Positions 1 through 9,381 of a stretch of 64,000 bases of DNA are shown piece after piece (positions within the stretch are counted from its first letter, which is position 1; each line of letters opens with the position of its first letter). Source of the DNA: Hyphomonadaceae bacterium. GTDB lineage: Bacteria > Pseudomonadota > Alphaproteobacteria > Caulobacterales > Aquidulcibacteraceae. Made by a program: the position numbers and the translations under genes. The notes under the pieces were generated by a model that worked only from the letters and a program-made list of their open reading frames with translations, made no database searches and was not told the origin of the DNA. Where the stretch lies: contig JADLHI010000449.1 of the NCBI GenBank assembly GCA_020848895.1, positions 1 through 64,000 of the forward strand, in the 5' to 3' direction.

Positions 1-156
1 CAAAGCCTGTGGCGACAATGCCTCATGCTTGGAAACGCGCGCCTTGCCGCCGGGTCTAGGACTTGCCGGGCGTCGCGACATATGTAAACTGCCTCATTGT
101 AAAGACCTTTAATAACCTCGGACGCAGACGCGAACCGGGGACGAGGGGGGATTGCC

Positions 157-2814
157 ATGAGAACAAAGTCAACACTTGCGCTCCTGTCGGGCGTATCGCT
201 GGCCGCTTTCGGGGCGTTCAGCCCCGCATTTGCCCAAGACGAACCGGAGGCGTCCGAGGAAATCGTCGTCACCGCGACGGGGCGGACAGCGGCCATTCAG
301 GACGTTCCGCTCGCCGTCACCGCAGTGAGCGGCGAACAGCTCACGAATGCAGGGGTCCAAGACCTACGCGACGTCACTCAGCTCGCGCCGTCGTTTCAAC
401 TCGGGACGGGACAATCAATTGCCGCGAGTACAGCGCGCATACGGGGCATCGGCACGGGAGGTGACAATGTCGGGTTCGAATCCGCTGTCGGCATCTTCAT
501 CGACGGCGTTTATCGCGCACGCGCGGGCGCTGCGCTCGCCGATCTGCCGGACGTGGAACGCATTGAAGTGCTGCGAGGCCCACAAGGAACATTGTTTGGA
601 CGCAACACTTCCGCTGGGGCGATCAGCGTTGTGTCCGCGGGCCCCGATTATGAGCCGGGCATGTATATCGAAGGGATGCTCGGCCTTGACGACTTGGAAG
701 AGGCTGGATTGCGCACTGGCATCAACATTCCGGTGAATGACAGCCTAGCGTTCCGGCTGGATGGTGCGATCAGGGCTCGTTCGGGCTATATCACGGACCT
801 AATTTCAGGCGACGACCTCAACACGCGCGACCGCTGGACGGCGCGGGGGCAAATGGAATGGGACATCAGTCCAGACGCAACGTTACGGGTCATCATTGAC
901 GCCTCCGAAGCAGACGAGGTCTGTTGCGGCGTGACGCCGTTCATCTATGGCTCCACTCAAGGGGCAGTGACCGCAATCGTCGGGCCTGCGGGTACGCCCG
1001 CGATCAATCCCGAGGCACGCTTCATGACGGTGACCGGCGCTTTGCCAGGTTTGCCGTCATTGGGCCCAGGCTTGCCAGCCCAGCCGCAAACACAAGCGCG
1101 CGACCTTTCCGACGTCACTGAGGATTTGGGCTTTTCCGCCCAACTTGATTGGGACTTTGGCGGCGTAAACCTGACTTCAATCACGGCGTATCGCGATTGG
1201 CAGCAAACGCGCGGTCAAGACATCGACTTCAACCTCATCGACATCGCCTACCGTGACGGCGTCGAAGTGGGCGTCGAGAATTTCACCCAAGAGTTCCGAC
1301 TGCAGGGCGAAAGCGGACGTCTCAACTGGCTCGCCGGCGTGTTCTATTCAGACGAAACCGTCACGAATAACGACCGCATTCGCATCGGCGCCCACGCCAA
1401 TCTGTTCGCAAACGCTTTGGCGCAGGGCGGCACAGCGCCGCTCGCCGCCATTGGCGGCCCTGCGGGCGGTTGCCAATTGTTCGACTCCGGCGCGCCAAAC
1501 GCTGAACCGGACTCAATCCCATCGTTCTTTTATTGCGTCAGCGACAACCCGGCGACGCCGCTCGTGTTCGACCCCAATCCGGCGCTCGCCAGCTTCTATC
1601 TGCAGGGCAACGTCGCTGGAGCGGGTCAGCAACGCGACGATTGGCAGGCCGACACCCAGAGCTGGTCGGTCTTCACGCACAACGAAGTCAACTTGAGCGA
1701 CCAACTCGTGCTCACTTTGGGCGCGCGCTACACTTCGGAAACAAAGGACGTGACCGCCGATCTCCTGTCCATCTCGCCGGCGTGCGATTCGCTGCGCGCC
1801 ATCGAACTCGCCACGGACCCGTTCTTCGGCGGCGCGGCCGACGGCGTCGGCTTCATCGAGGTGCTTCAGGCCACCGCGAGCGCTGGCGGCCTGATGAATA
1901 TTGCCTGCAGCCCTGCGGTGAATCCAATGGCTAACGGGCATTGGGAAGGTTCGTCCGAGGAGAACGAATTCAGCGGCACAATCTCGCTTGCCTACCACCT
2001 CTCGGACGAGGTGATGCTCTATGGCGGCTATTCGCGGGGCTATAAGGCTGGCGGCTATAATCTAGACCGCCAAGGCATGGCGCTGCGTCCCGACACGACT
2101 AGCGCGGCGACGCTCAACATCGAGCAGACCCACTTCGATCCCGAGTTCACGGACGCCTACGAGATCGGACTGAAATCGACAGTTCTCGGCGGCACCACGA
2201 CGCTGAACCTCTCGGCCTTTTACCAGCAGATCCACGACTATCAGCTCAACGCGTTCAACGGCTTCAACTTCATCACGCGCAACGTGCCAGAAGTCGTCTC
2301 CCAAGGCGTGGAGTTGGAGATGTCGTCGAGTCCAATGGAAGGGCTCACGATCAGTGGCGGCGTGAGCTACATCGACGCGTTCTTCGACAGCGAGGTCCGC
2401 TTCAATCCGCTGACGGCCGGCCTCGGCGCTAACGATCCGAACGCGGTGTTCACCGGCGACCCGCTCGCGCTCTCGCCGGAATGGACCGCCACCGCGGCGA
2501 TCGCCTACGAAATGCCGTTGGGTGGCGACATGCGCGCGCTTTTCTATTTGGATGGCCGCTGGAATAGCGAGTATCGCACGCAAACGCTCGGCCGCGATCC
2601 GCTGGGTCGGACGGACAATGAAGCCTACGCGACGTTCAACGGTCGGATTGGCATCGGTCCTCAAGACGAACGCTGGTCTGTCGAATTCTGGGGCCGCAAC
2701 CTGACCGACGAATTCTACTATGTCGGGGCCTTCCAGGCGACGCTGCAGAACACCTACGTCATCTATCCCAGCGAACCCCAGACTTACGGCGTCACGCTAC
2801 GCGCGCGCTACTAG
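157..2814 (+). CDS. TonB-dependent receptor
   Basis: An outer-membrane TonB-dependent receptor of 885 residues that would import a ligand using energy passed on by TonB/ExbBD. Residues 1-26 form a Sec signal peptide ending AFA-Q. A TonB box (EEIVVTA) lies near residue 35, then the plug domain (including VERIEVLRGPQGTLFGRNT) and a long beta-barrel ending in an aromatic/basic C-terminal strand (TLRARY). The ATG follows a strong purine-rich ribosome site (GAGGGGGG). There is no STN domain, so it is a simple transporter rather than a transducer. The substrate cannot be read from sequence; this iron/complex-carbon receptor family is greatly expanded in Caulobacterales and sphingomonads. It stands alone, followed by a terminator. 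Confidence 0.93.
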   Translation: MRTKSTLALLSGVSLAAFGAFSPAFAQDEPEASEEIVVTATGRTAAIQDVPLAVTAVSGEQLTNAGVQDLRDVTQLAPSFQLGTGQSIAASTARIRGIGTGGDNVGFESAVGIFIDGVYRARAGAALADLPDVERIEVLRGPQGTLFGRNTSAGAISVVSAGPDYEPGMYIEGMLGLDDLEEAGLRTGINIPVNDSLAFRLDGAIRARSGYITDLISGDDLNTRDRWTARGQMEWDISPDATLRVIIDASEADEVCCGVTPFIYGSTQGAVTAIVGPAGTPAINPEARFMTVTGALPGLPSLGPGLPAQPQTQARDLSDVTEDLGFSAQLDWDFGGVNLTSITAYRDWQQTRGQDIDFNLIDIAYRDGVEVGVENFTQEFRLQGESGRLNWLAGVFYSDETVTNNDRIRIGAHANLFANALAQGGTAPLAAIGGPAGGCQLFDSGAPNAEPDSIPSFFYCVSDNPATPLVFDPNPALASFYLQGNVAGAGQQRDDWQADTQSWSVFTHNEVNLSDQLVLTLGARYTSETKDVTADLLSISPACDSLRAIELATDPFFGGAADGVGFIEVLQATASAGGLMNIACSPAVNPMANGHWEGSSEENEFSGTISLAYHLSDEVMLYGGYSRGYKAGGYNLDRQGMALRPDTTSAATLNIEQTHFDPEFTDAYEIGLKSTVLGGTTTLNLSAFYQQIHDYQLNAFNGFNFITRNVPEVVSQGVELEMSSSPMEGLTISGGVSYIDAFFDSEVRFNPLTAGLGANDPNAVFTGDPLALSPEWTATAAIAYEMPLGGDMRALFYLDGRWNSEYRTQTLGRDPLGRTDNEAYATFNGRIGIGPQDERWSVEFWGRNLTDEFYYVGAFQATLQNTYVIYPSEPQTYGVTLRARY

Positions 2815-2893
2815 CGCATTCCCCTCATCAGTCGCTCCCGCGGCTGGTACACGACGCGGTTGTGCCCTCCCAGGCCGCTGCGTTCGCTTCAAG

Positions 2894-2925
2894 CCCCGGT
2901 TCCTTTGTGGACCGGGGTCTTTTTT
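2894..2925 (+). terminator. Rho-independent terminator after the receptor gene
   Basis: A 7-bp perfect stem (CCCCGGT, 10-nt loop, ACCGGGG) is followed directly by TCTTTTTT. It lies about 80 bp after the receptor stop codon and closes that transcription unit. Apart from this hairpin I see nothing in the stretch from 2815 to 3120. Confidence 0.85.
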
Positions 2926-3120
2926 CCGATAACGGTCAGGCGAACTGATCCGGCGGTCAAGGCAAAAAGAAGGATCCGCGGACCGGAGGCACTATTCCCC
3001 TCGCCCGCGAGGCAATCCACCACCACCGCGCACGTGCCGATTTCTTGCGCGGGATCACGCGTCTGCCGGTCCGGCTGCATGTGCACTGAACCTGGCCATT
3101 GAACGAAAGCGGGATTCCCG

Positions 3121-3386
3121 ATGATCAAGGTCACATTTGTGTCTGCCGATGGCGCTCGGCGAACTGTCGGGATCCACGAAGGGCTGAGCGCGCGTGAGGC
3201 GGCGCTGCACAACAGCGTGCCGGGCATCGACGGTGACTGTAGCGGGGTTTGCGCCTGCGCCACGTGCAATGTCCATGCGATGAAGCCTGGGCCGAACGGG
3301 TTGGGCCCGCGGTGGACAGCGGAATGGAAATGGATCTGATCCAGTTCGCTGAGGCGACCACAGCGACGAGCCGGCTCGCTTGCCAA
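3121..3386 (+). pseudogene. Broken 2Fe-2S ferredoxin (frameshifted, truncated)
   Basis: The first frame reads a good ferredoxin start (MIKVTFVSADGA), with the cluster-binding loop carrying Cys in DCSGVCACATC. After codon VH (3274-3276) the homology moves to another frame at 3279, where DEAWAERVGPAV and the conserved TSRLACQ follow, so one base has been lost near 3277. The homology then stops at the conserved CQ near 3386, just short of the usual 15-20 residue C-terminus, and another gene fragment begins. It is a small adrenodoxin-type electron carrier in intact form. The shift, truncation and chimeric junction together argue for real decay rather than a read error. Confidence 0.8.
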
Positions 3387-3729
3387 GCCCTTCGACGCCG
3401 CCGAATTGATTGCCCGCGTGCGCGCGCTGGCGCGCTGGCCTCAGCGCTTGGCAAACCGAACGCTGTCAGCGCACGGCATACGTCTAGACTTAAGAGCCCG
3501 GCGCGTCTTTGTCGGCGAGATAGAAGTGAGCATGACCGCCCAGGATTTCGCCATACTGTAAACCTTTGTGCGCTATCCTGGATGCACCTTCTCGCGCGAG
3601 GCGCTTCTGTTACGGGCTGGCGCAAGCGACGACGCCAACGCAAGCGCGGCCGAGCATGCGATCAGCCGTTTGCGAAAAAAAGATCGCCGACACGTGCGCA
3701 GTGCAGGCTATCGATTGCGCCAGAGTTGA
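3385..3729 (+). pseudogene. OmpR-family response regulator fragment
   Basis: An open frame starting KPFDAAELIARVRAL matches the end of a receiver domain (the conserved Lys-Pro and alpha-5) and runs into a winged-helix DNA-binding domain (MTAQDFAIL, then YPGCTFSREALLL, then HVRSAGYRLRQS). An in-frame TAA at 3559-3561 interrupts the winged helix. A few residues are missing between the recognition helix (AISRLRKK) and the wing (HVRSAGYRL). The whole receiver core is absent. It begins exactly where the ferredoxin remnant stops, so a deletion has fused two unrelated genes. It is not expected to be functional. Confidence 0.8.
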
Positions 3730-3888
3730 GCTGGATGGCGTCCGCGCTGTATCGGTCCGCGCAAGCCTCAACAAGTCAAGCGTTCTCAACAACAGATCGA
3801 GAGCGGCTTGTCGAACGATAGGACGCGAAAACCAGATCGGCCGGTAGACGAAGACCCCGCTTCACAACGGGCTACGTGGAACGGTCCC

Positions 3889-5217
3889 ATGCAATTCGCC
3901 AAGATCGATCACATGCTGTCACCCCTAAGAAATGCAACATACGCCCGGCTCTTCAGCGCGCAAATCGCCGCGTTGCTCGGAACCGGACTTGCGACAGTGG
4001 CGCTTGGGCTGCTCGCTCACGAGCTCGCTGGAGCGAGCGCCGGTGAAATCCTCGGCGCCATCTTCGCCATCAAGATGATCGCGTATGTCGCCGTGGCGCC
4101 GGTCGCTAGCGCCCTCGCCGCCCATGCGCCTCGGAAGACGTTGCTGATCGCACTCGATCTGGTGCGCGCGGCAGTCGCCGTATCGTTGCCATTCGTGAGT
4201 GAGACTTGGCAAATCTACTCACTGATGACTGTACTCTACGTCGCCTCCGCCGCGTTCACGCCAGCCTTCCAAGCGATGATCCCGGATGTGCTCATCGACG
4301 AACGAGAGTACACTAAGGCCTTGTCGCTCTCCCGGCTCGCCGCCGATCTGGAAAGTGTCGCAAGCCCAGTCCTTGCGGCCTTACTGCTGTCGGTCTTGAA
4401 CTTCCACCAATTGTTTGGCGGCACTGCGGTCGGCTTCATTTTATCGGCAGCTCTGGTTTTGTTCGCCGCGCTGCCAATCACGAGGAAGGCCGCACCGAAG
4501 CCGTTCCTTCGGCGGCTCACAAGCGGCGTGAACCTGTTCCTGCACACGCCGCGTTTGCGTGGGCTTGTTGCTTTGTCGCTGGCAAGCGCCGCCGGCGGCG
4601 CCATGGTCTTTGTCAACACCGTGGTGATCGTTCAAAGCAACTTCGCCATGAGCCAACAGGCGACGGCTTGGGCGCTAGCGGCATTCGGTTTGGGTTCAAT
4701 GGCGGCTGCCCTCACCCTACCCCCACTGCTCGATCGCATCCCTGATCGCACGGTCGTTCTGAGCGGGGCGATCGGTTTGGTCATCGGACTTGCACTCGGC
4801 CCCGCCGCAGCGACCTCATATCCAAGCCTGCTCGCCCTGTGGGCCATCCTTGGGTGCAGCTATTCGCTGACGCTCACGCCGGTTGGCCGTGTGCTTCGCC
4901 GTTCCGCGCACGCCGAGGATCGTCCGGCATTGTTCGCCGCTCAGTTCGCGCTCTCGCATGCATGCTGGCTCATCGCGTATCCCGTGGCGGGGTTCGTGAG
5001 CGCTTCGGCGAATACTTCGGCGGCTTTCTGGAGCCTCGCCGGCCTGTGCGCCCTCGGTGCGATCGCAACCGCTGTGATCTGGCCAGCCAGCGAGGACGCC
5101 AGCATAGAGCACATGCACGACGACCTCCCTGCCGACCATCCCCATCTTGCGACAACGACCGGTGCTCATGCGCACGAATACATCATCGACGATCTGCATC
5201 GCCGCTGGCCTCCCTAG
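3889..5217 (+). CDS. MFS exporter with His-rich C-terminal tail (NreB-like)
   Basis: A major facilitator superfamily pump of the inner membrane with about 12 hydrophobic segments. The N-terminus (SPLRNATYARLFSAQ) is typical of the NreB-type metal exporters. The cytoplasmic C-terminus is rich in His and Asp (HMHDDLPADHPHL, then GAHAHEY), as in nickel/divalent metal efflux MFS proteins, so metal export is inferred. The open frame extends upstream to a TTG at 3808, but that part lies in the decayed regulator fragment. ATG 3889 or ATG 3913 is the likelier start; neither has a strong Shine-Dalgarno. Downstream, tail to tail, lies a ruined transmembrane anchor gene of the kind found in metal-resistance loci, which supports the reading. 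Confidence 0.8.
   Translation: MQFAKIDHMLSPLRNATYARLFSAQIAALLGTGLATVALGLLAHELAGASAGEILGAIFAIKMIAYVAVAPVASALAAHAPRKTLLIALDLVRAAVAVSLPFVSETWQIYSLMTVLYVASAAFTPAFQAMIPDVLIDEREYTKALSLSRLAADLESVASPVLAALLLSVLNFHQLFGGTAVGFILSAALVLFAALPITRKAAPKPFLRRLTSGVNLFLHTPRLRGLVALSLASAAGGAMVFVNTVVIVQSNFAMSQQATAWALAAFGLGSMAAALTLPPLLDRIPDRTVVLSGAIGLVIGLALGPAAATSYPSLLALWAILGCSYSLTLTPVGRVLRRSAHAEDRPALFAAQFALSHACWLIAYPVAGFVSASANTSAAFWSLAGLCALGAIATAVIWPASEDASIEHMHDDLPADHPHLATTTGAHAHEYIIDDLHRRWPP
5201..5215. repeat. 15-bp direct repeat, copy 1
   Basis: GCCGCTGGCCTCCCT occurs here and again at 5741-5755 in the same orientation, bracketing the decayed anchor gene. The first copy is the last five codons of the MFS gene. 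It may be a recombination scar or chance. Confidence 0.5.
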
Positions 5218-5773
5218 GCCACGCGCTGATGCTCGCGTACTCACCACTTGTTCGAAGCGCTACGGTGACGTCGTGCTGCTATTGCGCCAGAACCATCCGT
5301 GATTGCCGTCGGAGGCTGCCTCCAGTTCGCCGCGATGGCTCGGCACGCCACGGCGTTGGAGATAGCTCGTCGAATTCCCGCCGCCGTAACCGTGAACATC
5401 CTAATTCACGACGCCGCTGGATCATTCCATTCCGAACTCCGCTCGTGCGCCTGAATGCATAGCCAGCTTCAGTTCGACGCCTTTGCCTGGACAGAGCGTG
5501 ACCGACATTTCGTCAGTGCGAGTATCAGCAGCCACCGTCTCTGCGTCGGCTGGCGAACCAAGCGCGGAGCCTGGGGCAGCCGCGTCCCGTGCCGCTGAGC
5601 GAGTTGTTGCTTTATTTCGCCCATCTGCGTCAGGCCGAGGATACGGCCGACGCCCGTTGGGTCGACGGGGTACACGGCTGTAAGACCGCCATGACGAGAA
5701 TGACGATCACCACCCAAACTACTCCCGCGCGGGCGATCAGGCCGCTGGCCTCCCTGGGATCTTGTCCGCCCAT
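5215..5773 (-). pseudogene. Decayed transmembrane anchor protein gene
   Basis: Read on the minus strand, pieces of one known family appear in order but in different frames. First comes a single membrane helix (LIARAGVVWVVIVILVMAVL). Then comes the hallmark YPVDPTGVGRILGLTQMGEI. After it come a beta segment (DEMSVTLCPGKGVELKLAM), a Gly/His-rich motif followed by NHGWFWRN, and the C-terminal strand DVTVALRTSGEYASI. At least three frame changes and two stops separate them. The family is a membrane-anchored periplasmic protein usually encoded beside RND or MFS metal-resistance genes. This fills most of the 670-bp gap between the MFS pump and MprF. Confidence 0.75.
5741..5755. repeat. 15-bp direct repeat, copy 2
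   Basis: Second copy of GCCGCTGGCCTCCCT, 540 bp from the first, lying near the 5' end of the decayed anchor gene. Confidence 0.5.
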
Positions 5774-5891
5774 GGCCAGCGGACACAGCCTCAACTAAAC
5801 TTGGATGTCGCGCCGAACGCAGTCACAAATATCGGACAGAAACCGGAGCCGGCAAGGCGCCGGTGATGAATGGGCGACGTTCAGTTGAAGT

Positions 5892-8495
5892 ATGTCGGAG
5901 CTATCCTTCTCCAAGTCTAAACTGACCCTCGCGGTCCCCCGCTGGGTTTCGCCCCTGGCGGCGCTCGCCTTGTTTGGTGGCGCGCTTTGGATCGTTCATA
6001 GCGAACTCGCAGCGCATAGCTTCCACGACATCGTTGCAGCGTTGCGCGCCATCGGACCCGAAACACTTTTTCTTGGAGCCGCACTCGCGGGGGCATCCTA
6101 TTTTGCTCTCATCGTCGCCGAGCGGCTGGCGCTCGATATGATCGGCAAGCCGATTGCGCTCGCGCGCATGTGGCGTGCAGCGTTCAGCGCTTATGCGCTC
6201 GGCAATGCGCTTGGCTTCTCATTCGCCACAGCGCCCGCTGCGCGCGCTCGGCTTTATCGCTTCGACCTTGCTGCCGCCGACATCGCTGCAGTCTCCGCCT
6301 TGACCGGCGCAAGTGTCATGGCGTCTTCGCTGACGGCGGCCGGTTTGGGTTTGTTCATTGGCGCCGAAGAAGTGGCCTTTCACAGCTTTGGGCCGGCATG
6401 GAGCTGGCGTGCTCTCGCGATTGGCCTCATGCTCCCCGCGATCGCCTGGATCTTGATCGCAATGCGGGCGCCGCAGACGCGATCGGTCGCCGGCGTCGCT
6501 GTCCGGACGCCGCGCCCCCTGACGGCGGCGTTGCAAGTTCTGGTGGGCGCTGGCGACTGGGTGGCGGCGGCAGGGCTCCTCTACCTGCTCTTGCCTGATC
6601 AAGGGGGATGGTCGTTTCCCGCCTTCATAGCAGTCTTTGTCCTAGCCGGCGCCTTGGGCGCGGTGTCAGGCGCCCCCGGCGGACTGGGTGTGTTCGAAGC
6701 CTCGATCCTGGCGCTTAGCCCCGTCGATCAGCATGCCCCGGGGGCGCTCGCGGCGCTTGTCGTTTATCGCGTGCTTTACACGCTCGCGCCGCTCGGCGCC
6801 GCTTCACTCATCCTCGGCCACGATTTAGCGCAACACAGCAGCTTGGCCGCTTCCCCAGCTGCGCACACGGCCCGCCGCCTAGGCGCCGCGGCCGCAGAAC
6901 TGGCGCCGCGCGTCTTTGCCGGCCTTTCCTTCGCGGGCGGCGCCATTCTTCTTCTGTCAAGCGCAACACCGGCGCTTCAGCCGCGCCTTGAGGCGCTGTC
7001 GCGCATCGCGCCGCTCCTTGTGATGGAGCTGTCGCATTTCCTGGCCAGCATCACCGGCGCGCTTCTGCTCATGGTCGCGGCCGCGCTGTGGCGGCGGCTT
7101 GAGGCAGGCTATTTCGCCGCTCTCGCCCTGCTCTTCGGCGGCGCCCTGTTCGCCTTACTCAAGGGCTTTGACTACGAAGAGGCGTTGTTGCTCGCGCTGA
7201 TCGCAGCGGCGCTGCTTCCCTGCAGGAGCGCTTTCACACGCAAATCGAGATTGGTGCGCGAGGCTTTAAGTCCGCTGTGGCTCGTGGCTGTCGTGGGCGC
7301 GGTCGCCGCTTCTGGATGGCTCGGCTTCTTCGCCTATCGCAATGTCGCTTATCAAGACGAACTCTGGTGGACGTTCCTCGCCGACGCTCAGGTCTCGCGG
7401 TTCTTGAGAGCGGCCGCAGGCGTTGCGTTGGTCGTCGCCTTATCGGGCCTCTGGGTGCTGTTGTCGCCGTCTCGCGCACGATGGCGGGGAACGCCCTCGA
7501 AAACAGAGCTTGATCGGGCGGCGGCGGTGATCGCCGGCGCGGAAACAATGCACAGCGACGCGCACCTGGCGCTCGTGGGCGACAAGAACCTCTTATTCTC
7601 CAGCAGCGGCGCATCGTTTATGATGTTTGGCGTACGCGGAAACCATTGGATCGCCATGGGCGAACCTTGCGGCAAAGCGAGTGAACGGCGGGAGCTCATT
7701 TGGCGGTTCATCGAGTGCGCTGACGAAGCCGACGCCGCGCCTGCCTTTTACGCGATAACCGAGGCCATGCTGGGCGAGTGCGCCGACACCGGCTTGGTGG
7801 TGAGAAAAATCGGCGAAACAGCGGTCGTGCCGGTGCGCTCATTCTCGCTAGAAGGCAAGGCCCGCGCTGGGCTGCGCCAAGCGCGCAATCGCGTCGAACG
7901 CGAAGGCGCAAGCTTCGAGGTGCTGGCGCCGGGCGCCGCCAGCGCGCACAGCGGCGAGTTTGCGCATGTCTCCGACGCTTGGCTCGCTCATCACGCCGGA
8001 GCGGAGAAGGCGTTCTCGCTCGGCCGGTTTGACTTCTCCTATCTCGATCGCACCCCAATCGCGGTCGTGCGGCGCGAGGGCCGGATTGTGGCCTTCGCCA
8101 ATGTTTGGACAACCCCAGACAAACGCGAATTGTCGGTCGACTTGATGCGCTATGGCGCCAATGCGCCGAAGGGGGTGATGGATTATTTGTTCGTGCGGCT
8201 GATCGAGTGGGGCAAAGATCAAGGTTACGCTGAGTTCGACCTGGGCATGACGCCGCTTGCCGGATTGGACACCCATCGCTTGGCGCCGGCGTTCTCGCGG
8301 ATAGGCGCTGTGGTCTATGCCGGGGGCGAGAGCCTTTACGGTTTTCGCGGCCTGCGCGCCTATAAACAGAAGTTCGATCCCGAGTGGCGTCCGCTTTATC
8401 TCGCAGCGCGTCCTCACGCTTTGATGGCGTTTGCGTTGCTCGATGTCGCCTTGCTCACCAGCGGCGGTTGGCGCGGGGTGTTCGCAAAGCCTTAG
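5892..8495 (+). CDS. mprF: Lysylphosphatidylglycerol synthase/flippase MprF
   Basis: A two-part inner-membrane enzyme of 867 residues. The N-terminal ~500 residues form a multi-helix flippase (LPG_synthase_TM), including APGGLGVFEASIL. The C-terminal soluble DUF2156 domain transfers lysine (or alanine) from aminoacyl-tRNA to phosphatidylglycerol. Visible landmarks are GNHWIAMGEPCG, the FDLGMTPLAGL loop and the family's closing segment (YGFRGLRAYKQKFDP). Full length for the family. Its product lowers surface negative charge and protects against cationic peptides, which fits the peptide and metal stress genes around it. It ends 4 bp into the stop codon of the convergent DUF1003 gene. Confidence 0.93.
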   Translation: MSELSFSKSKLTLAVPRWVSPLAALALFGGALWIVHSELAAHSFHDIVAALRAIGPETLFLGAALAGASYFALIVAERLALDMIGKPIALARMWRAAFSAYALGNALGFSFATAPAARARLYRFDLAAADIAAVSALTGASVMASSLTAAGLGLFIGAEEVAFHSFGPAWSWRALAIGLMLPAIAWILIAMRAPQTRSVAGVAVRTPRPLTAALQVLVGAGDWVAAAGLLYLLLPDQGGWSFPAFIAVFVLAGALGAVSGAPGGLGVFEASILALSPVDQHAPGALAALVVYRVLYTLAPLGAASLILGHDLAQHSSLAASPAAHTARRLGAAAAELAPRVFAGLSFAGGAILLLSSATPALQPRLEALSRIAPLLVMELSHFLASITGALLLMVAAALWRRLEAGYFAALALLFGGALFALLKGFDYEEALLLALIAAALLPCRSAFTRKSRLVREALSPLWLVAVVGAVAASGWLGFFAYRNVAYQDELWWTFLADAQVSRFLRAAAGVALVVALSGLWVLLSPSRARWRGTPSKTELDRAAAVIAGAETMHSDAHLALVGDKNLLFSSSGASFMMFGVRGNHWIAMGEPCGKASERRELIWRFIECADEADAAPAFYAITEAMLGECADTGLVVRKIGETAVVPVRSFSLEGKARAGLRQARNRVEREGASFEVLAPGAASAHSGEFAHVSDAWLAHHAGAEKAFSLGRFDFSYLDRTPIAVVRREGRIVAFANVWTTPDKRELSVDLMRYGANAPKGVMDYLFVRLIEWGKDQGYAEFDLGMTPLAGLDTHRLAPAFSRIGAVVYAGGESLYGFRGLRAYKQKFDPEWRPLYLAARPHALMAFALLDVALLTSGGWRGVFAKP

Positions 8496-9028
8496 CCCGC
8501 GTCGCGCGGGGCGCGCTCTTCTAGAAGCGCCCGCAGCGCGGCCAATTGCGCGCCGTGTTCCTCGTGTACGCGATCGAGCTTTTCATGCAGCGCCAGTATT
8601 TCCAGCTCGGCCTTCAGATTCACTTCAAAATCGTGCTGGGCTTCGATCCTGTCTTTTGCGGCCTGACGGTTTTGACTCATCATAATGATCGGCGCCTGAA
8701 TGGCAGCCAGCATGGACAAGAGCAGATTGAGAAAGATGAAGGGGTAGGGGTCAAATCGCCCGCCCCGCGGCAACAGCCATGCGTTCAGCAACGCCCACAC
8801 GGCAAGAAAAGCGAGGAACGAGAGCACAAACCCCCACGAGCCGCCAATCTCGGCGACCCGGTCCGCCAGGCGCGCGCCAAGCGAGGCGCTGCGGTCGAGT
8901 TCACCTCGCACATCGCGGGCAATCGGCGTGCGGCCGCGAAAAGCGCGGAACACACGCTCAAGCGTGTCCTTGCCCGCGCTCCCCGCGAGTGCCGCGCCGG
9001 CGAGCGCAAGCACGGTCTCAATCACCAT
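8492..9028 (-). CDS. DUF1003 family membrane protein
   Basis: A 178-residue membrane protein with the DUF1003 core: two helices around GGRFDPYPFIFLNLLLSM, then IQAPIIMMSQNRQA and a charged coiled tail (AKDRIEAQHDFEVNLKAE). The start is fixed by a perfect AAGGAGG six bases before ATG 9028 (MVIETVLAL); a longer frame begins at 9091 without such a site. The cellular role of the family is unknown. It overlaps the end of mprF tail to tail by 4 bp. Confidence 0.85.
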   Translation of the reverse strand: MVIETVLALAGAALAGSAGKDTLERVFRAFRGRTPIARDVRGELDRSASLGARLADRVAEIGGSWGFVLSFLAFLAVWALLNAWLLPRGGRFDPYPFIFLNLLLSMLAAIQAPIIMMSQNRQAAKDRIEAQHDFEVNLKAELEILALHEKLDRVHEEHGAQLAALRALLEERAPRDAG

Positions 9029-9117
9029 AACCGGCCTCCTTATTTCGAGCATTGCGCGCCAGCCCATAGCATCGTCGCCATCGGAGGTCATTGAGCGGCG
9101 ACTGGCGCCAGCCTTGG

Positions 9118-9294
9118 CTAGCTTGCGCGCGGGCGATTGGCAGGAGGATCGCGGGCGAGCCAGTCCGCGAGGGTGTCGGCGCCGGGCGTTTCCGCTTCCG
9201 CAAAAATACGTTCGATCAAAGCACGGATCGCACGCCGTTCGGCGGCGGCGATGGCCACAGCGTTTGGCTCCTCCTCACAATCGCAAGGGCGCAT
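9118..9294 (-). CDS. Small hypothetical protein (58 aa)
   Basis: An unrecognised acidic small protein (MRPCDCEEEPNAVAI then a predicted helix, AERRAIRALIERIFAEAE). ATG 9294 has a GGAG site eight bases upstream, and codon use is like that of neighbouring genes. It lies between the DUF1003 gene and the GT39 gene on the same strand. No function is proposed. Confidence 0.45.
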   Translation of the reverse strand: MRPCDCEEEPNAVAIAAAERRAIRALIERIFAEAETPGADTLADWLARDPPANRPRAS

Positions 9295-9381
9295 CTGTTG
9301 CTCCGAGGCAGCGCTGACCAAGCGCTGCCGCGTTCGCCGCTCGACCCGATGTCTTCATCTTCAACGTGAGCGCATCCAATA

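Noticed and set aside
3121..3386. Ferredoxin frameshift as a sequencing error
   Set aside because: The same place also shows truncation, fusion to another gene and a stop codon, so true decay is more likely; a single base error cannot explain it.
3808..3888. TTG start 81 bp upstream for the His-tailed MFS
   Set aside because: Those codons continue the frame of the decayed regulator region and look non-conserved; ATG 3889 or 3913 fits the family.
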